Source: Meira nashicola
Lineage: Eukaryota > Basidiomycota > Exobasidiomycetes > Exobasidiales > Brachybasidiaceae
DNA length: 64,000 nucleotides
Assembly: GCA_001600355.1 (NCBI GenBank)
Contig: BCJU01000001.1
Span: forward strand, 331,178 to 395,177
Direction: 5' to 3'
Shown: positions 1 to 10,469 of the stretch, piece after piece
How the letters are laid out: each line of letters begins with the position of its first letter
How positions within the stretch are numbered: position 1 is the first letter of the stretch
Position numbers and translations under genes: made by a program
Notes under the pieces: generated by a model
What the model was told of the DNA's origin: nothing
Databases searched by the model: none
What the model saw: the letters and a program-made list of their open reading frames with translations, nothing else

Positions 1-1356
1 GCCCGAAGAGAAGAAAGATTGCGATCTCGCATATCGGAGAAGGATTCAATCTCTTCACTCCTTGCTCGTGAGACTGGAAGGGACGGTGCAAGAGAAACGC
101 ATGATCCCAATTCCACGAATGTTTGTATCTTGAACTTACCAGGATATGTGAGCGAACAAACTCTAGGCGAGTATTTTAGTTATTTTGGTGATATTGCAAG
201 TGTGAAGATTATGTGGCCAAAAATGGAAGATGCACGCATGGTAATGACATCAAACGGTGTGTCTGCTCGTGAAACGAAGCATGAAGGAGCTACAGGATTT
301 GTCAATTTCATGTACAAGTCAGATGCAGAGCATGCTTATAAACAGATAGAAGGATCTCAATGGAGAGGCTGCTTGCTACGAACAGGATGGGGGAAATCTC
401 TTTCCCGGCCATTCGAGCCCATGTTCTTCAAGTCTAATCGTAGTAAGAAGGATTTTGAAAGTGAACAAAAGTCAAACGAGCCAATCGAACATTCTACTTC
501 AACTGCAATACGTTTCAAAAGATCACGCAGCCCTGGATCTATTCCGCATCGTCGAAAAAGGCCACAAGAGTCATTTTCTCAAAAAAGTAGGTTTGACGAC
601 GATGGCTATGCTTCATTCTACAGTACCGACTCTGAAGAAGAAAGTGAGAGAGAGAATCTACAAAAACAAACAGAAGTATTTGGCGAAGCCGCTCGAGCAA
701 GATTTGATGCAATGTTACGCAGCTTGACAGGACGTCGAGAGCGCATTGCCAGAGTGATGTTATTTGCATTGGAATATGCACATTGTGCAAAAGAGATTAC
801 TGATCGCTTGATTCAATCACTTTTGGTTCCTTCTACGCCACTGCCGCGTAAATTGGCTCGACTACATGCTATCTCGGATATTCTACACAATTGTTCAGCT
901 CCCGCAAGTAGTGCTTGGAGATATAGATCTCTATTTGAATCTAGAATGGAAAAAGTTTTTCTACATTGGGGCGATATTTCCAACGCATTTCAAGGAAGGA
1001 TCAAACGAGAAGCTTGCAAGGATATGCTAAGACAATTATTGAATGTTTGGGAGACATGGTTGATCTTCGACGTGAAGCAAATAGAGAATTGGCGGGAAAA
1101 TGTGGAGAGAGGAAGCGTTACTTCGATGAATGCAGCCACAGCCCTAAAAGATGATGATGGTGATGATCATGAGTCAATAGAAGACATTGACGGGGAAGAT
1201 ATTGATGGGGAGAATATTGATGGGGAGGATATTGATGGGGAGGATATTGATGGAGAGGATATTGATGGAGAGGATATTGATGGAGAGGATATTGATGGNG
1301 AGGATATTGATGGAGAGGATATTGATGGAGAGGATATTGATGGAGAGGATATGTAG
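1..1356 (+). CDS. U2SURP/SR140-like U2 snRNP-associated protein, 5'-truncated by window edge
   Basis: The reading frame is open from base 1, so the N-terminus lies outside the window. An RRM begins near base 120 (VCILNLPGYVSEQTLGEYF, then ASVKIMWPK and TGFVNFMYKSDAEHA) and ends at RTGWGKSL, closely matching the SR140/U2SURP RRM. From about base 700 a CID-type helical domain follows (LRSLTGRRERIARVMLF, TPLPRKLARLHAISDILHN), as in U2SURP. The family associates with the U2 snRNP in the nucleus and acts in pre-mRNA splicing. Human U2SURP has a SURP domain between RRM and CID; here I see only about 95 low-complexity Ser/Arg/Glu-rich residues. The C-terminus is an acidic tail of eleven IDGED-type pentapeptides. 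One ambiguous base (n, 1299) lies in that repeat. Exportin-4 starts 202 bp downstream on the same strand. Confidence 0.85.
   Translation, partial: ARREERLRSRISEKDSISSLLARETGRDGARETHDPNSTNVCILNLPGYVSEQTLGEYFSYFGDIASVKIMWPKMEDARMVMTSNGVSARETKHEGATGFVNFMYKSDAEHAYKQIEGSQWRGCLLRTGWGKSLSRPFEPMFFKSNRSKKDFESEQKSNEPIEHSTSTAIRFKRSRSPGSIPHRRKRPQESFSQKSRFDDDGYASFYSTDSEEESERENLQKQTEVFGEAARARFDAMLRSLTGRRERIARVMLFALEYAHCAKEITDRLIQSLLVPSTPLPRKLARLHAISDILHNCSAPASSAWRYRSLFESRMEKVFLHWGDISNAFQGRIKREACKDMLRQLLNVWETWLIFDVKQIENWRENVERGSVTSMNAATALKDDDGDDHESIEDIDGEDIDGENIDGEDIDGEDIDGEDIDGEDIDGEDIDXEDIDGEDIDGEDIDGEDM
1186..1350 (+). repeat. 15-bp coding minisatellite, 11 units
   Basis: Eleven head-to-tail 15-bp units (consensus ATTGATGGAGAGGAT) encode IDGED pentapeptides at the end of the U2SURP-like protein. 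The first units differ by single substitutions and the later ones are nearly identical, with an n at 1299. Copy number may be unreliable because the ambiguous base falls inside the array. Confidence 0.95.
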
Positions 1357-1558
1357 TACTATACCATGTTGTATTTTTATGAGCTATAATTGAATGTCGC
1401 TCAAATCTGAAAGCGTGTGGCTTGTTAGAATATTAATTTTAGCGCGTTGCATTTGATCCAAAAATCTTTTTGCAAAATTAATTTCATGTTTCTTCTCGTT
1501 CTCCATTCCTGGTCGACTACAATCGCATAGTCCCAGAGAAGTGTAAAGAATCACAAAA

Positions 1559-4500
1559 ATGACCGATTCATCTTTGATTGCTGCAACTGCTGAAGAGCAA
1601 GGAATCTTGCAATCTTTAGAGCATGCAGCAGCTCTGTTCACCAGTCCTGATCCGGCCGGAAGAAGTCAAGGAGAAGCCATCTTTTTACAATTACGACAAA
1701 GTCCAAATGCAATCGAGCACGCTTTATTTTCTCTGGAGCATTCAGGTGATCCATTCGTCCATTTTCAATGCTTGAGTGTTCTTTTGGAGCATTTGCCCAA
1801 TCTTTCTCTACGTACACCAAGCAAAAGTATCGCCTCTTTGACGACCATTCGAGACTTTCTGTATGCATCGATTGTGTCACGTTCTAATGATGCCAATCCT
1901 AATTCTTGGCCGAATTGGACAAGGTCTCGTGCCTACCAAACATTGTCTGCCGTACAATTAAGATTGTTAGGTTTAGAGCTTGAAGATGCAAAAGAGTCAC
2001 ATCAAACTGGAACAGTGATCGAAACGCATACACAATTCATTCTTTCGCACATTGTCAATCTTACATCAGTACAGAGCCTTCAGGAGAACCAGCAAGGATT
2101 TTCCGTTGGTGCCGGTGTTGCAAATTCACTCTTAGATGAGATTAGCCACAATACACAAATCAATGCAGGCAACACAGGCAGCACTTCAAACCGATCAAAG
2201 GGAAAATCTCGTATGGTCGATAATACCGGCTTATCTCCGATCCAACATAGATGGACAAAAGCTTGGATGCAAGAACAGATCTTGCCGCATTTACTGCAAT
2301 CGATCATTCAAGGTCTCTCATTTGTTCTGTCAAGCCAAGCATCCTCTGTTCAGGTACCCATTGTTCCTATCTTGTCTTCTTTGGTCAACTTGTCAGAGAA
2401 GCTGTTGCGATGGTCATGCATCTTGACGAAGCCTTGGGCAGGGCTGGATAGAAATTTGGATTTTCAAGAGACTTCGTCTTTGTTGGCAGAAGATAATCTT
2501 CTTATTGAAGATGATTTGGATGATCTGGAATCATCTGACCAACCAAAAATCTCATCAAACACACACATCATTCGCTATATACCCGAATCTCTCGCACAAA
2601 TCCTTCTAAGCATAGACATGATTTCGCTCATCAGTTCCGCATATCGATTCGCGAATCAACTAGACACAATCACAAATAGAGAAGCGGCACTCTGCGTATC
2701 AAGATTGAGAAGATGTTTGCTTTCGATTTCCAGTTTCTGCCAAGCACCTCAATCAAATATTCAAGTGGACCTCGCAGGACGCCAGACTGCTATATTGAAA
2801 ACCTTGGCATTGCTTCGTGATGACGCACAGCATATGTCATCACCTTTGCAAACCGATCGAGGTCAAGCATTGTTATTCTTGGGACAGCTTTATTCTGTCA
2901 CGTTGAAGTCCACATCGTCCGTATCCAGAGACCGTTTACAGTATGGCATCGAAAATGCTCTACAAGACCTGTCTGCGTTATCAAACATGATTTTGACGTT
3001 TGCCTTTGGCAGGCGAGCTGACGAAAGCGATGAAGACGATGATCTAGACCTTCTGGCAGATGAGATGATCCCCAGTCTTCTCTCTGCGTGGTTGGCACTC
3101 CCTGAAGTCTGCAATGACCCAGCAACATTGTCAAAGATATCCTCGCATACTTTTAGTGGGATCGTCAAACCTTACATCGATGCTCGATTGCATCAGGCTT
3201 CAAGGGTAAGCGAAGGAGAAACAGACGATGATGAGGATGAATATGGAGAGGAGACACGGCCTGATCAAGAGGTGTATGAAGATTCGTTGATCATGTTTGC
3301 CTCTTTGGCTCGTCTTGGAAATCCGAGCGAGGCATTGACATATCTTCAAACCTTGAGCGATGGCTTACTGAACGAGCTTGTCGCTTTCTATAAATCTCCC
3401 GGCATTCCTCAAATTGGGTCTCCCGAATTGAAAGCCTTAGAAGGACGATGGGAAAGTTTGCATTGGATCATACTGATTACTGGTCATACAATAGCCGATG
3501 TCAGTAAAGGAGAAGTTGCTGCGGTTCCGTGTGAGATTGAGATCCTTCCCGAACAAGATCAGCAAGTGGCCGTTCATCTAATACAATCACTCGGATTGAA
3601 ACTCGCTCAAATTTTGACTGATGCAGATCGAAGTAAGCCGCAAAGCCCACAAGTTTTGCAGACGTTGCTGTGGTTCAATGCCCGTTGGATTCCAGGCTAT
3701 TTATTGGTTCAATCGACGCCTGTTTTATCTGCAAAATTCGATGCTCAAGCTGGTCTGGAGACCTTGTCATTCTTACTGGAGAAGATCAAAATTATTATGG
3801 GAGTCTGGGTATCAGACAGCGATGTAATCTTACAAGTTTCAGCTGTTTTACGTGCTTTCGCGTTATCAGAAGGTATAATGCGTTCATTGTTGTCAATCTC
3901 TCAATTTGATGAGCTCAATAGAGCAATTATCGAAGGCTTAGGAGTCTTGCCAGCCAAAACGCATAAACCTTTGATTTCAGCTCTAATCGGATGTATCTAT
4001 GCAAGTGCTGCCACGCAATCTCCAGAGATATTCTTTGATCGTATCACACAAGCGATTCAATCACGTTTGTCTGCCATTGTACATCAACCTTCATTCACTT
4101 CGGCAAGCGTATTCCAAAGAGGAGATGTGGTAGAAGACTTACTCAATGCATTGGATATGTTTGATGGATTAGCAGCCAGTACACAACCAAGATCGGCACG
4201 GGCAGTATATGGCTTCCTGTCACGATTCTTTGATACTTTGATCAATTTGATCAATATGTATAAAGACAGAAGCGAGATTGGTACGAGCATCATTCGCATT
4301 TTCCGTACCCTGATTGGCGCGCTAGATCTTGGCTTTGGTGTTGATAAAGAGATCGTATCAAGTCTAAATGAAGTTGTGTGGAAATTGATGGAAGCAATGA
4401 ATGCCAACATCATCATTGGCGATTCACCTGCTACTGCTTTGGAAGAAGAGATTCCGTTCGAGGGTCTTTGTCTTACTTTGGAAATGTTGAATGATCTCCT

Positions 4501-5401
4501 TTTGGCTAGTGATGGAGACGCACGTTCTCCAGTATCTGACTGGTTGGCCGATGTATCTCATCGTCAAACTGGAGATGTTTGCCTTTTTGGCTTTTCACGT
4601 TTAGTGCCATTCTTGCAAGGAGATGTATTGTCAAGTTCAGGTATTCGTACCCGCCTAGCACACTTGACAAGTCGTCTTTTTATCTCTTTCGGACACAGAC
4701 TTGTGGGTATGGTAATCCAAGAAGGTATGCATCAACAACCTCTCCCTGCTGCAAGTAACGGCCACGGACAAGGTCAATGTGTGCGATTGTACACTGCTTG
4801 CGTTGAAGCATTATCAATCTCGCTAAATTTTGATGAAACTAATGCAGTCATTGATAGTTTAGAAGCTGTTGATGATCTTGCAAAAGCGTCGCAAAGGGTA
4901 TTACGTGAAGCGTTTAATGCTATAAATGGTGGTACTGCTCAACAAAATGTCAATCAAGCAGGTCAAGTCGTTCTTGTATCTTTATCAACACCGCTTTTGG
5001 ACAATATTTTACGTGCAATATTGATTGAGCCAATTGCACCAACAATGCTTGAAGCGCATATTCGAACATTGTTTACACTCTTAAATGTTATCATACATAC
5101 ACAAGTACAATGGCAAACAGATGGCCAACAAGAAGACGGTAAAGTACACCTTCAACGACATTTGCAATCGTTTTGTTCTACCACATCTCTTTCAAGCGCA
5201 AGAGCAAAGACAACCTCAAAAGAGATTGTCAGTAGTGGAAACGTTGATGATTCTCGTAGAAGGACAGCTCTTTCTACTGTTATTATTCAGTTGGTTGAAT
5301 ATTGTATGTCTACAACTGGAAAAGCTCAACAAGATTCTCTGATCGAAGCGCGTGCAAGGGAGATTGCATGGCAAGCTAGATCTGATTTAAAGGTTCGTTG
5401 A
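1559..5401 (+). CDS. XPO4: Exportin-4-like nuclear export receptor (importin-beta superfamily)
   Basis: A 1280-residue single-exon protein, close to the usual length of exportin-4 (about 1150). The N-terminus (LEHAAALFTSPDPAGRSQGE followed by IFLQLRQSP) resembles the XPO4 start, and a segment near residue 630 (ESLHWIILITGH, then GEVAAVPCEIE) matches a conserved XPO4 stretch. The rest is helical and HEAT-like without other motifs. Exportin-4 uses Ran-GTP and in animals carries cargoes such as eIF5A and Smad3 across the nuclear pore. Budding yeast lacks it, which argues for a non-Saccharomycotina fungus. The ATG has a good context (caaaaATGacc). An Asp/Glu-rich insert lies near residues 545-565. 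It converges on the FYVE-RhoGEF with 148 bp between stop codons. Exportin-7 is the main alternative. Confidence 0.82.
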   Translation: MTDSSLIAATAEEQGILQSLEHAAALFTSPDPAGRSQGEAIFLQLRQSPNAIEHALFSLEHSGDPFVHFQCLSVLLEHLPNLSLRTPSKSIASLTTIRDFLYASIVSRSNDANPNSWPNWTRSRAYQTLSAVQLRLLGLELEDAKESHQTGTVIETHTQFILSHIVNLTSVQSLQENQQGFSVGAGVANSLLDEISHNTQINAGNTGSTSNRSKGKSRMVDNTGLSPIQHRWTKAWMQEQILPHLLQSIIQGLSFVLSSQASSVQVPIVPILSSLVNLSEKLLRWSCILTKPWAGLDRNLDFQETSSLLAEDNLLIEDDLDDLESSDQPKISSNTHIIRYIPESLAQILLSIDMISLISSAYRFANQLDTITNREAALCVSRLRRCLLSISSFCQAPQSNIQVDLAGRQTAILKTLALLRDDAQHMSSPLQTDRGQALLFLGQLYSVTLKSTSSVSRDRLQYGIENALQDLSALSNMILTFAFGRRADESDEDDDLDLLADEMIPSLLSAWLALPEVCNDPATLSKISSHTFSGIVKPYIDARLHQASRVSEGETDDDEDEYGEETRPDQEVYEDSLIMFASLARLGNPSEALTYLQTLSDGLLNELVAFYKSPGIPQIGSPELKALEGRWESLHWIILITGHTIADVSKGEVAAVPCEIEILPEQDQQVAVHLIQSLGLKLAQILTDADRSKPQSPQVLQTLLWFNARWIPGYLLVQSTPVLSAKFDAQAGLETLSFLLEKIKIIMGVWVSDSDVILQVSAVLRAFALSEGIMRSLLSISQFDELNRAIIEGLGVLPAKTHKPLISALIGCIYASAATQSPEIFFDRITQAIQSRLSAIVHQPSFTSASVFQRGDVVEDLLNALDMFDGLAASTQPRSARAVYGFLSRFFDTLINLINMYKDRSEIGTSIIRIFRTLIGALDLGFGVDKEIVSSLNEVVWKLMEAMNANIIIGDSPATALEEEIPFEGLCLTLEMLNDLLLASDGDARSPVSDWLADVSHRQTGDVCLFGFSRLVPFLQGDVLSSSGIRTRLAHLTSRLFISFGHRLVGMVIQEGMHQQPLPAASNGHGQGQCVRLYTACVEALSISLNFDETNAVIDSLEAVDDLAKASQRVLREAFNAINGGTAQQNVNQAGQVVLVSLSTPLLDNILRAILIEPIAPTMLEAHIRTLFTLLNVIIHTQVQWQTDGQQEDGKVHLQRHLQSFCSTTSLSSARAKTTSKEIVSSGNVDDSRRRTALSTVIIQLVEYCMSTTGKAQQDSLIEARAREIAWQARSDLKVR

Positions 5402-5549
5402 GGATCGATGTATATACTACATTATAGCAAGGAATCGTACAAAATCTCATCCTTTAGGCGTGTAAAATGCAGAACAATAATGAATTCATGAAATACATAG
5501 TACATTGATAATTGCGGGTATATACAGAGTTATTCATTCATAGTGCTCA

Positions 5550-8500
5550 TTACTGATTAGAAGGAGGGGCAGGAGAAGGTGAAGATGCATTAGGTGTATT
5601 GACTTGAGGTAATGCTCCATATACGGATGAAAGTCTAGCAGCGGCTGATAAAGGTTTACGCCTTCGAACTGGTGCTTGAAGGAAAGAAATTTTTGCATAA
5701 TCAATGTCGTTCTTTTCGGTGTGTAGTTCCCTACTTCCAGGTAAGACGCCTGCAAAATAATCTCCACCTCCTTCAGGATGAGGGTGATAGATTGATGTAG
5801 AAGCGGTTATTTGCTCTTGATTATTGATTTCGTTGTTGGAAGGTGGCACATTCAACTCTCCACCATGCGTCTTTGAAGATCGTAAAAGTGGTGGTCTTTC
5901 CCATTCAGGTGTCGTCAATCTCGGTGTGACTAATCTAAACGTTCCTGAACCAGAAGTAGCTGCATGTACTTGAGGACTGAGATGTCTACCGTGAAATAAT
6001 TGTGCTTCTAGAGCATGAGCTTTAGCAACTCGAGCGGCTGGTGAGATTGGCTGATTGGCACGATTGCCTCTTAAACCATTCATTGACGTAGGTGGGCTGA
6101 CGCTTCGGTCTCTTCGATTAGCATTTTGGGCAGCGGTCGAATTTACGCTTTGTTCGATTGTTACTCTGGGATTATCAATGTCTGTCTTGAGCGATTGTGT
6201 CGTATCATCATCTTCATGCGTTGTGATTATACACATTTCTTGCGGAGATGTTGGAGTTGGAGGACAAGAAGGTAAACTTGCATCAGAATCCAATGCACGA
6301 CTCGCTCGAATTCCACCTACAGATTCTTCATGAATGCATTGTTCTGAAGTACTTATCGCTTGATCTGCCAAGCTAGGTTCCGGTGTCTCAGGAAAGACGG
6401 ATTCGTAACATGTATCACAAGCCCTTGCTGGTCGATCTTGTTCGCCTTCCTCATAACTTGCAATCAAAAAAGTCTTTTGACTGCAAGACCAACAAACAAC
6501 TTGTCCGCACAAACGACAATGATGTTTGCGCCGCCATAAACCAAAGCTTTCACTGCAGCATGCACACTTGTCCGCTCTGCTATCAGGAACCCAAACTGGG
6601 GCATTGTAATCTTCCAACACCTTCAGTCCTCCATTACGTGAAGAAGAAAGATTGTTGTTCGCTGTCGATGCTGAATTGGCGGTGCTGCCGGTAAGATATG
6701 CTGCCAAACTGCCTGTTGTGGTGAATGAAGGCAAAGACTCTCGTCTTGATCGACCTTCTGAAAAAGCTTCAACGGATGTACCTTCAGGTATGGAAGAAGA
6801 TGATGAATCAGGAATTTGTGGGAAAGAAACTTTTCTGTTGATTGCCTGTAAACTTCTCCTTCTTTCCCTCTTTGCTGAAATTGAATCTTCTTCAGCTTGT
6901 AATGTTCGCCTATTCGTCATCAATTCTTCTCTTGCATTTCGTATTGCTGTTAACCATTCTGCTTTGGCATCGGTCGAATCAGCATAGATGGCAAAACTTT
7001 TACCAGGAGTACGAATCTCAATGCAATGCCGTAAAGACATATCGTTTGAGCTTGCCGATTCTACTCCTACTACGGTACAATCTTGTAAGGCAAATTTTCC
7101 ACGAAATTGCAATTGCTGACCCTCTAAAGATGAAAAAGACAATCGATTGCTTTCCACTTGTGTGGGCACAGAAGTAGTCCTTCGCCTGATTGGCACTTCA
7201 AATGGCTTTCCGGGAGAAGAGCCAAGATTGCGTTGTTGATAGGGAGGTTTAGCCATCAATGGACTACCAAGAGGGCTTGAAGTACCTTCAGCTACGCCAT
7301 AACGACTGAAAGCTTGCCATGCAGCTGATGCATCAGCCATTGCACCACCAATTGGTGCTGCATAAATGATGCAATCGGTAAAGAGGAAGAATTCTCTCGC
7401 ATGAATATCTTTTCGACCGGCCTTACGAAGAGTTGCACGTTTGAGTAGAGCTCTACCGGGTGTGATAAGAGGCTCATTCATACCAATCAACGTCCTTTGT
7501 ATACTGAGCATAGATAGAACCATCTCATGTTGTCGAATGTTATCATTGATCGATTCGGCCACTTGTTCGATAACTTGATATGCACGACAAAGGTCAGCAT
7601 GATCTTTATGCCCTACAGGAGTACACTTGACCAACTCGCCAACCAATAACTTGTACCGCGGAATACGTTGAACAATACTCAACAAATGCGCTTGGAGACC
7701 AAGACCGAATCCAAATCCTCCTGGTCGTCCAGGAACACCATTCGTTCCTTCACTATTGGCAGATGTCATCCATGTCAAACGCTCCGTCTCTTTTAGAAAT
7801 CTGGCAAAGACTTCATTAGCTTTTCGTTCAGCTTCAATTCGTGTAAGAGCGCTGCTGAAATTCTTTACGTAGAATGAATACATCTTCAAAAATGGTGCTA
7901 TAGGAGCAAGAAGATCTCCTATAAGATCATTCTTGGGATCCCAAGGACGTGTGTTTGCATTTTCGGTCTTGTTTTGAAGTTGCTCCAACGAATCTTCGAC
8001 CGAGCCCGGAATCACCATTGAAACGGGTCGTGAATTGGGTGGATCTCGGTTGCGTCCACTAAGTCTATCACCTAAGCGAATCAAAAGTTCCGAGTTGAGA
8101 TGCAATATATCAGCAAAATTGGAAAAGATTTCGTTTATCGCTTTCTTGGAAAGTGTTGGTGCTGCATTATCGGGAAGTTTGGTACCAGCGCTGGAGATCG
8201 GTAAACCCTTACTGTATCCTAGCAAAGGTTGATAATAATGATCGTTGACAATTCTTAAACTAGCAACAAAAGCTCTTTCGGTATCCAATAATTCCATTGC
8301 AACATTCCTTCGTTTCGTCCAGTTACCATCCTGCGTTTGCTCTGCAGATCGAAATGGACGATCATTAATTCGAACGTGAAATTTGCGAGAAGGATCTTTG
8401 TTTTTTCGCATTCCAGCCATACTGCTTTCGAGTTTAGGCGAAGATCCATAGCTTGTTGGATCTAAAAGATCATTTTGCGGTTTGGAATAAGGCGAAGATG

Positions 8501-9068
8501 ATATGTGCGAAACACTTTCTCCTTCGGGTAATGATTCAAATGATGCAACACTGTACATGCTCATCCTGCTGTCTCCACTTGCCAGTGCAGGCAAACTTGG
8601 TCTTCTGGACCATTGTGATGAGCCTGCCAAAGCACCTGATGCAGAAGCGGAAGAAGAAGATGCTCCTGGTGCTGTATTTTGTTTTTGTGATCTTTTCCGA
8701 CGTGATGAAGGTATTATTCCTAAAGCGGATGCCAGCGTTGGCGTTAGTAGACTTGCTGTTAGATTTGAGTGAGAAGAGGAAGCAGCCACCATGATTGATT
8801 CAGAGTAAGGATGTGATGAATTGGAAGAAGATTGTCCTGTTGGGAACGAAACTGCATGTAAGGGTTCAGCAGAATGATGATCATAGATGGAAGGAGATCT
8901 TTGATTGGCGCCATTAGAAGAAGCGGATGATTTTATGCTTGAATTCGAGCTTTGTGACCCCTGTCGACTAGGAGGTGATTTGTACGTTTCTTCGTCCAAG
9001 GAACGACGTTGCATTGATGAAGCAACCGTATTCTCTACAGATGCCAACATCGGTCTTGGTTCGTTCAT
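5550..9068 (-). CDS. FYVE-domain RhoGEF, Don1-like
   Basis: A 1172-residue protein with a Ser-rich disordered N-terminus (1-230). A DH/RhoGEF domain spans about 250-515 (AMELLDTERAFVASLRIVNDHY; later SIVQRIPRYKLLVGELVK). A split PH domain covers about 530-715, with a low-complexity insert near 580-650. A FYVE zinc finger lies at about 822-893, with CACC, the basic RRKHHCRLCG signature at 846-855, and CWSC and CDTC zinc ligands. FYVE fingers bind PI3P on endosomes and the DH-PH unit activates Rho-family GTPases. This architecture matches Ustilago maydis Don1, a Cdc42 exchange factor needed for cell separation; animal FGD proteins share the modules. The C-terminal 280 residues are disordered. 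The start ATG is the first in frame. Orthology to Don1 is inferred from domain order. Confidence 0.9.
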   Translation of the reverse strand: MNEPRPMLASVENTVASSMQRRSLDEETYKSPPSRQGSQSSNSSIKSSASSNGANQRSPSIYDHHSAEPLHAVSFPTGQSSSNSSHPYSESIMVAASSSHSNLTASLLTPTLASALGIIPSSRRKRSQKQNTAPGASSSSASASGALAGSSQWSRRPSLPALASGDSRMSMYSVASFESLPEGESVSHISSSPYSKPQNDLLDPTSYGSSPKLESSMAGMRKNKDPSRKFHVRINDRPFRSAEQTQDGNWTKRRNVAMELLDTERAFVASLRIVNDHYYQPLLGYSKGLPISSAGTKLPDNAAPTLSKKAINEIFSNFADILHLNSELLIRLGDRLSGRNRDPPNSRPVSMVIPGSVEDSLEQLQNKTENANTRPWDPKNDLIGDLLAPIAPFLKMYSFYVKNFSSALTRIEAERKANEVFARFLKETERLTWMTSANSEGTNGVPGRPGGFGFGLGLQAHLLSIVQRIPRYKLLVGELVKCTPVGHKDHADLCRAYQVIEQVAESINDNIRQHEMVLSMLSIQRTLIGMNEPLITPGRALLKRATLRKAGRKDIHAREFFLFTDCIIYAAPIGGAMADASAAWQAFSRYGVAEGTSSPLGSPLMAKPPYQQRNLGSSPGKPFEVPIRRRTTSVPTQVESNRLSFSSLEGQQLQFRGKFALQDCTVVGVESASSNDMSLRHCIEIRTPGKSFAIYADSTDAKAEWLTAIRNAREELMTNRRTLQAEEDSISAKRERRRSLQAINRKVSFPQIPDSSSSSIPEGTSVEAFSEGRSRRESLPSFTTTGSLAAYLTGSTANSASTANNNLSSSRNGGLKVLEDYNAPVWVPDSRADKCACCSESFGLWRRKHHCRLCGQVVCWSCSQKTFLIASYEEGEQDRPARACDTCYESVFPETPEPSLADQAISTSEQCIHEESVGGIRASRALDSDASLPSCPPTPTSPQEMCIITTHEDDDTTQSLKTDIDNPRVTIEQSVNSTAAQNANRRDRSVSPPTSMNGLRGNRANQPISPAARVAKAHALEAQLFHGRHLSPQVHAATSGSGTFRLVTPRLTTPEWERPPLLRSSKTHGGELNVPPSNNEINNQEQITASTSIYHPHPEGGGDYFAGVLPGSRELHTEKNDIDYAKISFLQAPVRRRKPLSAAARLSSVYGALPQVNTPNASSPSPAPPSNQ

Positions 9069-10002
9069 TTTGGCTTCGCACTCTTATTTCAGAGGCTATG
9101 GATAATAAACGACTTTATCACTTCTTTATGAATATGTTATCTTGAGATGAGGCTTGAGAAATGAACATGACCAAACTTTTGCGCGTCAATGATTGCTGGT
9201 ATGAGCCCCTGATCGTCAATTCTTTCGGGGGAGGGTATGTGAATTTGGTAATATTTCTCTTCGATTGGTTAATTGAGAAGGGGTGGAGGGATTGGTTGTG
9301 ATGATGTTTATTTTTGTTGTAGCCGATGCACAACTATATGCATGCACAAAGGGCGAATTTGTCGATTTAATGGCCGTCTGGGGTGCAGCGAGTCACAAAC
9401 GGAAATTGAGATTCTTGGGACGATACCGAGATTGGTGAGGATAACGTGATGGTTGGATAATTGATGGATGTGTGGCTTTGCTTGGTTTTAAAGTTCAAGA
9501 ATGCAGCACAATGACCATACGACCATAGGATGGGATATGTCACTTCCGCTCAATCTTTCTCTTTCTCTCGCCTTTGAAGCGCGTCTTCTACTCTTTTATC
9601 CTTCAATATTAGAGTGAGTATGGGAAAGTCAGAAGAGCAAAAATAGATGAAGATGTTGGTAATGGTGGAACTGCTATTTGTATATACATCCGTAGAAATG
9701 ATCGACTAGAGTTGTTTTTTCAAAATGTGCGCCCTAGCGGGTGGCTTGTTGGTTTATTCCAATGGCCCGATACGGTACCGTGTTGTGGCAGTGTGCGTGT
9801 GTGTAAAAGGAACAACACTTTTTTATTTACACGCAGAGAGGAAAATAATAATAAAAAAGTTGACGACAGGGGCTAAAATTATACGCGTATTTCGCCTCAC
9901 AGATTTTTATATAATTTTAAAAATCGGACAACCGTGTCCGGGCTTATACCCATGTATGTACATATATTATATCTCGATAAATTGATCAAATAAAACCAAG
10001 AG

Positions 10003-10259
10003 AGGGGTTTAAGCATCTCGATTTAGTGTAATATAACCAAGTAAGCAAATTCGGTCCGAAATAGATCAGGGTCCGTGTGACATGTTTATGATCGATTTGT
10101 TTGCGATCATACTCTTAAGCAAGCCATTCTTAAGGCAAAGTAGATATTCAATTTTAGGATCAGCTACGACTGGTAAGGCGCCCGCTATGCATTTATTTAC
10201 GCGGTATGCCATCTAATTTTGACAAGCACGCTAAAAATGCTGTATCTGCTTAAACCCCT
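10003..10259. repeat. 13-bp inverted repeat flanking 231 bp
   Basis: AGGGGTTTAAGCA at 10003-10015 is the exact reverse complement of TGCTTAAACCCCT at 10247-10259. Outside the arms there is only weak further similarity (cttgg near both). No coding capacity lies between. It could be a small non-autonomous element remnant, but I see no clear target-site duplication. Confidence 0.5.
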
Positions 10260-10452
10260 TTTCTCTGACTTGGGTCTTAATATTGTGTACAGCATTAGCG
10301 GAATTCGTTAAGTATGTTCCTACCGATGTAGAGAGATTAAGGTAATTTAGTATAAGTCTCATCGCCATCTACCATTCTATCACTTCATTAAAGACTTTTT
10401 CAGGTTTATTTAAGTTAAAGTGATCGTCCTATACTTTTATAGTCGTCTTATA

Positions 10453-10469
10453 CGCGTTTATTAAACGCG
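10453..10469. repeat. 17-bp palindrome
   Basis: CGCGTTTA-T-TAAACGCG: two perfect 8-nt arms around one base, within the AT-rich gap. Function unknown. Confidence 0.6.

Noticed and set aside
1187..1393. Alternative frame through the 15-bp repeats (ILMER repeats)
   Set aside because: Any 15-bp repeat gives open alternative frames; the acidic frame continues a conserved domain protein.
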